DNA from: Sophora flavescens
Lineage: Eukaryota > Streptophyta > Magnoliopsida > Fabales > Fabaceae
Reading direction: 5' to 3'
NCBI GenBank assembly: GCA_030762895.1
Contig: CM061068.1
Coordinates: 80,563,228 to 80,627,227, forward strand
DNA length: 64,000 nt
Shown here: one piece after another, positions 32,963 through 43,327 of the stretch
Layout of the letters: every line of letters starts with the position of its first letter
Numbering within the stretch: position 1 is the stretch's first letter
The notes under the pieces: generated by a model
The model's database searches: none
Told to the model about the DNA's origin: nothing
The model's input: only the letters and a program-made list of their open reading frames with translations
Position numbers and translations under genes: made by a program

Positions 32963-35900
32963 ATGGCACCCTTGTTGTATTACTCCCTCCTCTCTCTAGC
33001 TTTCATTCTCATAACCTTGAAGCTTTTGCTTAAACCAAAAAGGTTCAAAAACCTTCCACCATTTCCACCAACCAAACCCATAATCGGAAACCTCCACTAC
33101 CTCAAACCCCCACTTCACCGTTCCCTCCACGCCCTATCCCAAAAGTTTGGCCCTATCTATTCCCTCTGGTTCGGCTCACGTCTTGTGGTTGTTGTCACCT
33201 CACCAACCATATACCATGAATGCATCAACAAATACGACACCGTCCTTGCCAACCGCCCCCACTTGCTCGCCGGAAAGTACTTGTTTTACAACTACACCAC
33301 CTTGGGCTCCGCCTCCTACGGTGAACACTGGCGTAACCTCCGCCGCATAACCACCACTGATGTCCTCTCCTCGCAGCGTCTCAACGCCTTCTTTGATGTC
33401 AGGAAGGACGAAATCATGAGGGTGATGCAGAAGCTGGCACAGGACACGTGCAACGGGTTTACACGTGTTCAGATCAGGTGATCCACTCATACAGCTTGTC
33501 TCTTCGTGTGTCACGAGCAATAATTGACAAGTATAATATTTAATTAAAATTATGATATAATTAATTTTTTTAAGAAATTGATTTTGAAAAAAACAGTTTT
33601 ATAAAATTGAGTTTAAAAAATTTGACTTGAGTTATACTCCCTTCGATCCACAATATGAGTTATACTCCCTTCGATCCACAATATAAGAAACAAAATCCTA
33701 AAACACAAAGTTCAAAAGAAATGTATTGGAATGAGTTAATTGTAATTAATATTCATATAAATTTTTAAAAGCATTCCTTCTAATTTTAATTAATATTTTA
33801 TAACCTATAATTAATGGCAATAATTAATAAAGGCAATGTTGTAAATTAACATTTAATATATATAAAAATTGATGCATGTTTTTTATATTTTAGACGAAGA
33901 AAAAGAACCCAGTTATTTCTTATATTATGGATCGGATAGAGTATAATGATATTTTAAAAATGAGTTTAACAGAATTGATTTTATTGGGATAATAAGATAA
34001 AATCACTTTTAAAATTTTAATATAAAGACTATTGTGGTTCTTATATTTAAAAATAATTATACTCAATGGAAAACTAGAGATTCTTGCTTCTATTAAATCA
34101 ATTCTGTGTTAGCTAGCTATAATTGTTTTTATTGGTCTTATTGGTCGTTAAATTTAAAAAATAACTTTTTCAGAATTCCAAAATCACGTTTATTAGAAAT
34201 AAAAGTATTTTTTACCCTCAAAATCTAAATCAAACAAGCACTAAATTAAATTATTATAAAACAAAAATTCTATATTTAATTAATAATTAATTATTACAAA
34301 CTTACTTAATATAACTAACTTAAAATCCAATAGTGGTTGGATTAGTAAATTGTGTCCTAAAATAAATTTATACCTAAAATAAAACTTTAGGTAAGATTTT
34401 ACATGACCATTGTACCTAATACAAAGGTTAGTCTCACTTTTAGAGAAATACCCGCTCAAACACCAAAAAAATATAATAAACTTTTATGTATTATGCATAT
34501 AAGAATTTCATGACGCCACACTTTTCTTCGAGTTAGTTTTTTTTTTTTTTTGACAAATATTCGAGCTAGTTAGATATAAATCTCTTTCATTTGCTTTAAC
34601 TTTTGACTATGGCTAATGACTTTGTTATATATTATTCTCCATCTCCAATTTTGAATGCATGCAATAACCAATTAACTAATTGCAATTAGAAGTTTTTTAG
34701 TTGAAAACACGTTCATTCTAATATATTTTTTTCAACGTTTTATTTTTTATTAAATAAATTTTATGTGACAATCCATCAATTGATTATAGGAAAAGATTCA
34801 TCAATTTGAGTGTAAAGTGAGTAAATAATGGGATATCCGATACTGATTAATTATAGTATATTAAGATTTCAATATATTTTAATTTGTTGAGACTGAATAC
34901 ACTTTTACTAACTCAATATTTATACACAAGTTTAATTTTGATAACACTTATCCACCTAATGTATCCACCAAACATACATTAGATGGATACACCAAATAAT
35001 ATGGGTAGACTATATATTTAAGATCCATGTGATATCTATCGACAATAAAGAATGTATTGCATTAATTAGAAAGAAAAAAAAAGTGTTAGAACTAACCAAG
35101 TAATCCAATAATGATATGATCAGGCCGAGGCTAACAGAGATGACATTCAACAACATGATGAGGATGATCTCAGGGAAGAGATACTATGGAGAGGACATTG
35201 ACGTGTCAGATATGGAAGAGGCAAAGCAGTTCAGGGATATGATAACGGAGATGCTGACTTTGATGGGTGCAAACAACAAGGGAGATTACTTGCCTTTCCT
35301 TCGTTGGTTTGATTTTGATGGGTTGGAGAAGAGGCTCAAGAGTATAAGTAAGAGAGCTGATGCGTTCTTGCAAGGGCTGCTTGAAGAGCACCGCAGTGGG
35401 AAGCACAATAATGCTAATACCATGATACAACATCTCTTAACCTTGCAAAAAACCCAGCCTGAGTACTACTCTGATTATATTATCAAAGGCCTTATTCAGG
35501 TAATAATTAAACTTCTCATCAACTTTATTATTTCCATACTTTTTTAAAAATACATCCATTATATATTGAGTTTAATTGTTATGCAAGGTAAACTGTCAAT
35601 CAATCATAAATTATCAACTTATAAATGAATTTTGAGGTAGATATAATAAAGTCAAATATTTCAAGTTAATAATATGATAATTTATGATTGATTGACGGTA
35701 TATAGTTTTTTTATACTAACAATATATATCAATTAAATCCATTTATATTTGCTAAATTTTAATTTAAGTGTTTATATATAACACATCGATCTTGCCTACT
35801 AAAATAAAGATAATCAAATCAGATCGAAGTTAAAATTAAGTGATGGAACATATTAAATTAATAACACTAATAGATCAATTAATTCATGCTGAGTTAAGAA

Positions 35901-37263
35901 AATATTGTGAAAAGTAACTTCTTTAAATAATACTATGGACTCATAATTCCGACTTCTTTTATATATGAGTAATTAATAACAACTTTGAATTGTTTTTACT
36001 CATTATTCTAGAAACTGCTACATATAATAAGCTATGGTTGAAAAAATGTTTAAAAATATATAATCCATCAAGGCTTACCTATTGAGCATGACTTTAGTTT
36101 ATCATAATGATTTTACAAAACTAAAAGCTTGTATAGAAATCGAATATTATAATGAAAAATACTCGATTGGATTAAGAGTTTAATGTTCACATATTATTAG
36201 TATAATAAATTTTTTTAATGTTATTAATTAATAAAAAATATCATATATGTGACTTTTAATATATAAAAAATTATACTGAAAACATATCAAAGTTAAATTT
36301 ATAAATTAAATGTTTAGATTTAGTATTTCTCGTATGTATTTTTTATTGAGTGAGGATTTTCCATCTTCATGTGTCATTCACTCCGTAAGATATTAGTCCC
36401 CCTCCAATGGGATACTCTGATCGAGGCAAAAAAAAAAACATTTCTCGTCTGGCATCATAAACATTTTTAATATGCATTGGTAGTTGGTATTATGAGGCGA
36501 ATATCTATAATGGATTTTAATAATCCAGTCAAAAAGGGCGGCAGATATAAACAAATTAAGATCATTAAACAAATTTGTAGTGGGACTCTTTTGGAATCAA
36601 TGTTATTTATTTATGTTTTGTAAGATTGTTAATTATTTAATTTCAATTGTGTTGTAGGCTATGCTCCTTGCTGGAACAGACACAACAGCTGTGTCTACAG
36701 AGTGGGTTGTGGCTGCTTTATTAAATCACCCAGAGATATTGAAGAAAGCAAAGGATGAATTGGACACTAAGGTAGGACAAGATCGTTTGGTAGATGAATC
36801 AGACATAGCTAACCTCCCTTACCTTCAAAACATTATTAATGAGTCACTTAGATTGTACACTCCGGCTCCACTACTATTGCCTCATACTTCTTCGGAAGAG
36901 TTTACTGTTGGAGGATACACAATTCCACGTGACACTATATTATTGGTTAATGCATGGGCAATTCAAAGAGACCCTGAAATTTGGAGTGATGCTTCAAGTT
37001 TTAAGCCCGAGAGGTTTGAAAAGGAAGGGGAAATAAACAAGTTAATTGCTTTTGGATTGGGAAGAAGGGCTTGCCCTGGATTAGGTTTGGCACATCGTTT
37101 AATGGGCGTGACTGTGGGATTATTTATTCAGTGCTTTGATTGGAAAAGAATCAATGATGAAGAGATTGATATGAGGGAAGATAAAGGGCTTGCCATGCCA
37201 AAGGTAATTCCATTAGAGGCCATGTGTAGAGCACGACCAATCTCCAAGAAAGTTATGCAATAA
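32963..37263 (+). CDS. Cytochrome P450, CYP81E-like (isoflavone hydroxylase-type)
   Basis: Three exons (32963-33477, 35124-35499, 36658-37263) join in frame to 498 codons with GT-AG introns of 1646 and 1158 bp. The length is normal for CYP81. The N-terminus has an ER membrane anchor (residues ~4-23) and a proline-rich hinge (LPPFPPTKP). The C-helix W123RNLR127, I-helix AGTDTT (302-307), K-helix E359SLR362, PERF (414-417) and heme loop FGLGRRACPG with Cys436 are all present. The overall sequence fits CYP81E, whose known members hydroxylate isoflavones at the 2' or 3' position using NADPH-P450 reductase at the ER. The exact substrate cannot be read from sequence. Upstream AC elements fit phenylpropanoid control. 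The intron 1 junction lies within an Arg codon; whether relatives share it is unknown to me. No lesion was seen. Confidence 0.92.
33665..33941. mobile_element. Stowaway MITE in P450 intron 1, 277 bp
   Basis: The ends CTCCCTTCGATCCACAATAT and the inverted ATATTATGGATCGGATAGAG, flanked by TA on both sides (33663-33664 and 33942-33943), match the Stowaway/Tc1-mariner MITE pattern. An extra partial copy of the left terminus lies just outside, at about 33635-33658, as a direct repeat of ~28 bp. Confidence 0.85.
35595..35696. repeat. Perfect 22-bp inverted repeat in P450 intron 2
   Basis: GTCAATCAATCATAAATTAT (extended by CA) at 35595-35616 is the exact reverse complement of 35675-35696, with a 58-bp loop. 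Weaker symmetry extends outward on both sides. It is probably the core of a small MITE; the boundaries are unclear. Confidence 0.75.
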
Positions 37264-38677
37264 TTAATTTTCTAGTATAGAAGTTATGAAAATCTAGAAT
37301 GGCAAGATAAGTGCATTTTCCATACCTTAGTATGTGCAAATGCACAAGTGAATAATATTTTGTCAAGTGTGTGCATCATCTTGTTTATCATCATCAAATT
37401 GGTGCACAAGGTTTTTTAAAGTCGTTAATTTTCTTGTAATGAGCTGTTGTGAGAATCAATAATAATATGATGTATGCAGTCCCAAACTCGCCTTTGGAAT
37501 GAAAACTTTTCCTTGTGAAAATCTTAGACCAACTTGTTTTGTCTTTATTTTTCTGTTTTTATTAATAATTATAAAGATGTTGCTTTATTTTATTTTTTTT
37601 ATCTATTTTCAAATATTTGTATAAGAACGTAAAAATGACATAAACTCATACCTAATTGCTTCCTTCTTATGAAAAAATAAATTATAGTTTTGTAAACAAA
37701 TTTATATGACAAAACTCTTCTGCAAGAAAATAAGAACAAATCAATTCTTATCAAAAAAATAAATAATAAATAATCAAGTAATATTGATGTTATAACAAAA
37801 AAAAAGGAATAAATACTCAAATTGGTTGAGAGATATCAACCCTTTAATATCGTCTAGTACCTCGAGAAACTAGCCTCCGTAGTTGCGTGCGGAGGATATC
37901 CTGAGAAAAAAAAATCCCTACAAGGTCGTTGGACATCAAATTAGCTTTTTAATATGTGAAATGAAATCAATTTAAGGATTAAATTGACGTTTAAAGATAC
38001 ATTAAATATCTAAATTAATATCCATTATAAACATTAAAGGACATGTAGATTGACGTCTAAAATTTTAGGACAAATATAAATCCCGTATATTATTGTAAGA
38101 CTAATTTGAGTATTTTAGTCTAAACGAACCTACCTAGTAAACTACTTGAAAGTACCTACTGAGCAAGAGGAAATTTTGGATAGCCTAAAGACAAAATGTC
38201 TCCACATCATGAAAGGACCACTCAAGCAACAAACAATTGAGAGAGGACACAAGTTGGAGGGATTAATGGTTTAATACTAATAGGATTGTTAGACTTTGGC
38301 CTCTTGATAGACACGACTTATATTTATTTTGAATAATTATGTAAATCTTAATTAGAAAAATTAACCTATATGCTATTAGGATACTAGTTAAAAAAAAAAA
38401 AACAAAGCCAACTCTTCCAGCTTGGGTTGACACAAAGCAGTAGATATTGTCGGGTTTATAATCTAAAATGCAGCACGTGTTTTGAAAATTCAACGGAGAA
38501 TTACAATATCGAGGGATTTGTCTCAGTAAGACACTCAATTATTTGAACATTAAATAATTCCGTAACCGGAACTCAAACACATCCGAAATAGAGGTGCTGG
38601 CTGTAAGACTCTTCTTTCATTGAAACAAATTGACCATATTTTTTTGGCGCCGGGCTTGCATGAGCTGGTGACTCTTA
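37264..38677. other. P450 3' flank and spacer
   Basis: Possible polyadenylation signals of the AATAAT type lie at 37457-37466, about 200 bp after the stop codon. The remainder is AT-rich without a recognisable gene or repeat boundary. Confidence 0.5.
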
Positions 38678-39373
38678 CGGTGCGTTTGATTTGCAAAAAT
38701 TCAAAGACTGGACAACACAAAAATTTTATATCTTATTTGATTTGAAAATTGGTCAGGGGACAGAATAAAAAAGGTGGTGAGGGATATGATAAAAACCCAA
38801 AATTTTGTCCCCCACCAAATCATGGGACAAAAAGTTGTCTCATGGACAGACTAACAAAAGATAAAATTATCCTTACATCTCTCTCCTCTCCTCTCTCTCC
38901 CTCTCTCTCATCCCTCTCTCCTCTCTCCCTCCCTCCCCCTCTCTCTCTCTCCCTCTCTCCTCTCTCTCTCTCCCCTGTTTCTTTCCTCTCTCTCATCTCC
39001 CTCCCTCTCTCCTCTCTCTCTCTCCCCTGTTTCTTTCCTCTCTCTCATCTCCCTCCCTCTCTCTCCCCTCTTTCCCTCCCTCTCTCTCTCCCCTCTCTCC
39101 CTCCCTTCCTCTCTCATCTCTCTCCTCTCTATCTCTTTCTCTCTCCTCTCTGTCCTCTCTCTACGTAATTATACAAAATTATATATTGTATATTTATATA
39201 TTAAATAATATATATTATAAAGGGTATTCTGGTAAATTTAATATTATTTTGTTTGTGCTGTTCATTATCCATTAAATAATGTACAAGACAAAGAATTGCC
39301 CTGTAACTCAAGGATTTGTGCTGTCCTGTCTGTCCTGTGCTGTCCACATACTTTTTGCAAATCAAACGCACCA
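38678..39373. mobile_element. Tourist-like MITE with embedded CT array, 696 bp
   Basis: The left end CGGTGCGTTTGATTTGCAAA matches the inverted right end TTTGCAAATCAAACGCACCA except at the outermost base. TTA lies directly outside both ends (38675-38677 and 39374-39376), the target type of PIF/Harbinger-derived MITEs. The interior has GGACA/TGTCC motifs and the CT-rich array. Confidence 0.75.
38879..39163 (+). repeat. CT-rich microsatellite array
   Basis: About 285 bp of CTCTC/CCCTCTCT sequence, partly ordered as longer repeats containing CCCTGTTTCTTTCCTC twice (near 38973 and 39024). Long open frames across it on both strands are low-complexity artefacts. Confidence 0.9.
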
Positions 39374-39587
39374 TTAGGGTGAGAGAAATATGAGAGACCG
39401 GTCATTGTAGGTTATGTTTAATTGAGGAGCCCACGTGTCGGTTGGCAGAACTACGAGAATTTGCACAATAGCCCCTAGTCCACCTTAGGCCCCTGAACGC
39501 AATTATTATAGCTGGGAGAAATAAATGAGTGGCTAACTGACAAAACTAAAACAGTGTCACAAATAAGTGAGATCATTGGGTCATTTT
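39374..39587. other. Short spacer
   Basis: Nothing recognisable lies between the Tourist-like MITE and the copia LTR. Confidence 0.6.
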
Positions 39588-39895
39588 TGTTGGATATAAT
39601 TCAAATTAGATAGTGTTTGTTAGTGTTTAGTTAGTTTATTAAAGTGTGATTAGTTTGTTGTAACTAAAGAGATTAGTTAGAAGCTATTAAATGAGTTAGT
39701 TACTGTATGTGTAAGTCTATATATAGACATAGTATGTAATGTGAATTAGCACAAGTGGTGAAGTGTGAAATATGTGCAAGTATAATTGTGAAGTGAAGTG
39801 AATAATAGAGATTTTTGATTGTGTTCATTCTCTATCTCTTTCTCAATCTTTCTATGTGTGCGCCATGAGTGAGTGTGAGTGCTTGTGTTCCAACA
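39588..39895 (+). repeat. 5' LTR of the non-autonomous copia element
   Basis: It starts TGTTGGATATAATTC and ends GTGTTCCAACA next to the primer site. It has TATATATAGAC near 39720 as a possible LTR promoter and differs from the downstream LTRs at several sites and by an indel in the TCTTTCTC tail. Confidence 0.9.
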
Positions 39896-39908
39896 TGGTA
39901 TCTAGAGC
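39896..39908 (+). other. Primer binding site, tRNA-Met type
   Basis: TGGTATCTAGAGC directly follows the LTR. It is the common variant copia primer site. Confidence 0.85.
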
Positions 39909-39959
39909 TACAAGATTATGGATTTGTGATGGGTCAAGGGTGAAGAAATTGAAGAGATT

Positions 39960-40460
39960 GTGAGTGGGGGTTTATCAATCCCTTTACCGGTTCTTGATGG
40001 CAAGAACTTCCATCAATGGGTAGTGAAGATGGAAAATATTTTCAATTTCTACGAGATGCTTGAGGTGGTGCAAGAAAGTGTTCAAGGTGTGGAAGATAGT
40101 GCTTCCAAAAAGAGAGACTATAAAGCTCTCTTGATTCTTCGTCAATGTGTGGATGAAGAAAATTTTGTGAAAATTTCTGCAACCAACACGGTAAAAGATG
40201 CTTGGGACATCTTGAAGGAAAACTATGGTGGAGTGCTGGAGAGGAAAGAGAGCAGAGATGATGATCTTGAGGCAAACAAGAACCAGAAAGGGGGTGCAAC
40301 AATGAGTGACAAAGACAGCAACGAAGAGGCAGAGAAGTCTGTGCAGAAGGAGAAGGAGAAGATGCTTGCGTTGGATCCAAATGAAAAACCCCTTGTTGGG
40401 AAGGAGCTTTGCAAGAGAAGAGCTAGAAGTGCAGTTCTTGATGATGGTTATGCAAGATGA
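39960..40460 (+). pseudogene. copia gag fragment
   Basis: A 166-codon frame. Residues ~1-95 are the N-terminal copia gag domain (IPLPVLDGKNFHQWVVKM, KDAWDILKENYGG). The frame then changes to a lysine/glutamate-rich tail without the usual middle of gag or zinc knuckle. The domain is truncated to about a third of normal length, so it cannot form particles alone. An intact relative would have to supply proteins for mobilisation. Confidence 0.8.
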
Positions 40461-40469
40461 GAGAAAGAT

Positions 40470-41141
40470 GTGGAGAATACAAAAGGCAGCGGTGAAGAAT
40501 CCAATGTTGTGTTTTGTGGGTCATTCCATCAAACACTTTGTGATCAATCTGTGTCCCAATCCAAAGGTTCTGCAAATAAGGGTGGCCAAGAAGAGGAAGA
40601 GTATGAAGCTCAATCCGAGGGTTTCAAGCAACCACCGAAAGAACCACCACCGCTGCCGTCACTGTCGGAACGGCGAGCAGGCAGAGCCGTGCTGCTAGAG
40701 GAGGTGATGGCGAAAAGAGAGGAGAACCCAGTCTGGGTGGCGTTGCCGCGATGTGGCCGGAACGCGACAGAGACGAAGGTGGCGATTCCGGATCTACAAC
40801 TCGCAACGGATGATCGGACAGAGAGGTTTGGACCTGGGTCAGTCACAATATTGCCGGAGCCGCCATGGATGTGCAAGGACGAGCTGTGTTATAACAAAGA
40901 TGAGTTGCAGCTATGGCAAACCATTGTGAGTGAAGAGAAATGTGCAAAGGCATTCTCAGGTTTGCTGCCATGGTTATACGAGGAGGAGGTGTGCCATACT
41001 AACAAAGAGGAGCTGCAGATCAGACCGCCATCATCGGAACTGCCAAGCCGTGATTCTCGTATGGTGGCTAACGAAGCAAAGGGGGCTGAGAGGGGCAGCA
41101 GCGCAGTAGAAAGATCAAGGAAGGTTAGGGTTGCAATTTAG
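40470..41141 (+). other. Open frame of unknown function, 223 codons, in copia element
   Basis: This frame follows the gag fragment after 9 bp and occupies the place of pol. It encodes an acidic, proline-rich peptide (KEPPPLPSLSERRAG) with two similar segments, CKDELCYNKDELQLWQ and EEEVCHTNKEELQIRPP, each preceded by a PW-containing stretch. No known domain was recognised. The GC content is higher than in the neighbouring LTR. It could be captured host sequence or a diverged element protein. Whether it is translated is unknown. Confidence 0.35.
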
Positions 41142-43327
41142 AAATTGGGCACAAAGTTCAGATCTTGTATGTCGTTTGAAAAACAAAACGCAGTGAAGAA
41201 AAATCGGGCAGGAGAAGATGAAGGTTTATGTTTCTGGAGAAGAAATAAATTTGCATTAGTGAAATACATTTTGAGGGTGATGATGTACATCAATTGTTGC
41301 TGTAGCTTAGTGGTAAAGTTTTACGGGTGGATGTCTAACGTGACGGGTTCGAGTTATGCCTTAAGCGTTTGGATCATTTTATTTTTAATAAAATCCCTAA
41401 AAGGTTTAAAGTCGGGAAAACGTGTAACTGTGAGATTCGATCCAGGGACTTCATGAAGGCAGGACTGGAGTGCCAAGGTGGTGACCACCAGGCCAGCACA
41501 TCAACAGTGGCAATTGGTTGTTTTTTTCAAATACACAAGTGTTCTGAAATTATGGGATCCTGGTGGATATAAGAATATTTCTATGGAGGTTAGATCATTG
41601 TGCTTCAAAATATGGGATCCTGGAAAATTGTGTTCAGAGATGTATTAGCTTTTGTATTTTGTGTTTTGTATTTTGTGCTTTTAGCTAATTTGAATTAAGG
41701 GGGTGTGTTGGATATAATTCAAATTAGTTAGTGTTTGTTAGTGTTTAGTTAGTTTGTTAAAGTGTGATTAGTTTGTTATAACTAAAGGGATTAGTTAGAA
41801 GCTATTAGATGAGTTAGTTAGTGTATGTGTAAGTCTATATATAGACATAGTGTGTGATGTGAATTAGCACAAGTGGTGAAGTGTGAAATATGTGCAAGCA
41901 TAATTGTGAACTGAAGTGAATAATAGAGATTTTTGATTGTGTTCATTCTCTATCTCTTTCTCTCATCTTTCTCAATCTTTCTTCGATCTTTCTATGTGTG
42001 CACCATGAGTGAGAGTGAGTGTGAACCCAAACTCGGCATCTCGTTGGATGATGTGGACCGCCCAAATGTCAGCACTTTTCCCACTTACGCCTATTAGGCC
42101 TGGAGGTTGGGCCCATCACCCAAACAGGACACCTAATACTTCTTAATGGTCAATAATTGGGAAAAGTTACACCTGTCCGGCGAAGACAATGGGAGCAGGA
42201 TTCATGGAGAAAAACACGTCATCAAGGGGAGTTAGGGTTGCAATTCAGAAATTGGGCACAAAGTTCAGATCTTGTATGTCGTTTGAAAAACAAAACGCAG
42301 TGAAGAAAAATCGGACAGGAGAAGATGAAGGTTTATGTTTCTGGAGAAGAAATAAATTTGCATTAGTGAAATACATTTTGAGGGTGATGATGTGCATCAA
42401 TTGTTGCTGTAGCTTAGTGGTAAAGTTTTACGGGTGGATGTATAACGTGACGGGTTCGAGTTATGCCTTAAGCATTTGGATCATTTTATTTTTAATAAAA
42501 TCCCTAAAAGGTTTAAAGTCGGGAAAAACGTGTAACTGTGAGATTCGATCCAGGGACTTCATGAAGGCAGGACTGGAGTGCCAAGGTGGTGACCACCAGG
42601 CCAAAGACATCAACAGTGGCAATTGGTTGTTTTTTTCAAATACACAAGTGTTCTGAAATTATGGGATCCTGGTGGATATAAGAATATTTCTATGGAGGTT
42701 AGATCATTGTGCTTCAAAATATGGGATCCTGGAAAATTGTGTTCAGAGATGTATTAGCTTTTGTATTTTGTGTTTTGTATTTTGTGCTTTTAGCTAATTT
42801 GAATTAAGGGGGTGTGTTGGATATAATTCAAATTAGTTAGTGTTTGTTAGTGTTTAGTTAGTTTGTTAAAGTGTGATTAGTTTGTTATAACTAAAGAGAT
42901 TAGTTAGAAGCTATTAGATGAGTTAGTTAGTGTATGTGTAAGTCTATATATAGACATAGTGTGTGATGTGAATTAGCACAAGTGGTGAAGTGTGAAATAT
43001 GTGCAAGCATAATTGTGAAGTGAAGTGAATAATAGAGATTTTTGATTGTGTTCATTCTCTATCTCTTTCTCTCATCTTTCTCAATCTTTCTTCGATCTTT
43101 CTATGTGTGCACCATGAGTGAGTGTGAGTGTGAACCCAAACTCGACATCTCGTTGGATGATGTGGACCGCCCAAATGTCAGCACTTTTCCCACTTACGCC
43201 TATTAGACCTGGAGGTTGGGCCCATCACCCAAACAGGACACCTAATACTTCTTAATGGTCAATAATTGGGAAAAGTTACACCTGTCCGGCGAAGACAATG
43301 GGAGCAGGATTCATGGAGAAAAACACG
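41115..43327 (+). repeat. 1.1-kb direct tandem duplication spanning LTR and flank
   Basis: Sequence from about 41115 to 42220 is repeated at about 42221-43327 with an offset of 1107-1109 bp. Each unit holds the 3' internal region, polypurine tract, near-complete LTR and ~200 bp of GAACCCAAACTCGG-type flank ending GGAGAAAAACACG. The copies differ at few positions (for example CGGCATCTC against CGACATCTC), so the duplication is recent. Confidence 0.92.
41300..41500. repeat. Convergent tRNA-like A/B box pairs (SINE-like)
   Basis: On plus, TAGCTTAGTGGT (41303-41314) and GGTTCGAGTT (41346-41355) fit pol III A and B boxes. On minus, TGGCCTGGTGGT (41484-41495) and GGATCGAATC (41434-41443) fit them again, pointing toward the first pair. 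No complete tRNA cloverleaf is evident. The second copy lies about 1.1 kb downstream (42410-42605). Confidence 0.5.

Larger units (their letters stand above)
39588..43131 (+). mobile_element. Non-autonomous copia-type element with duplicated 3' end
   Basis: A 308-bp LTR (39588-39895) with TGTTGG...CCAACA ends precedes a tRNA-Met-type primer site and a gag fragment. No RT, integrase or RNase H was found. Related LTRs begin at 41706 and 42815, each preceded by AATTAAGGGGGTG (polypurine tract). They lack the last ~14 bp of the LTR and join instead to GAACCCAAACTCGG-type sequence. The second and third LTRs are parts of a 1.1-kb tandem duplication. Confidence 0.85.

Noticed and set aside
33200..33520. 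Antisense 106-codon frame over P450 exon 1
   Set aside because: Shadow of the P450 coding sequence.
38749..39168. Long frames rich in Ser-Leu-Pro (plus) and Arg-Glu-Gly (minus)
   Set aside because: Low-complexity translation of the CT array.
41303..41355. Possible tRNA gene
   Set aside because: A and B boxes are present, but acceptor and anticodon stems do not pair convincingly.
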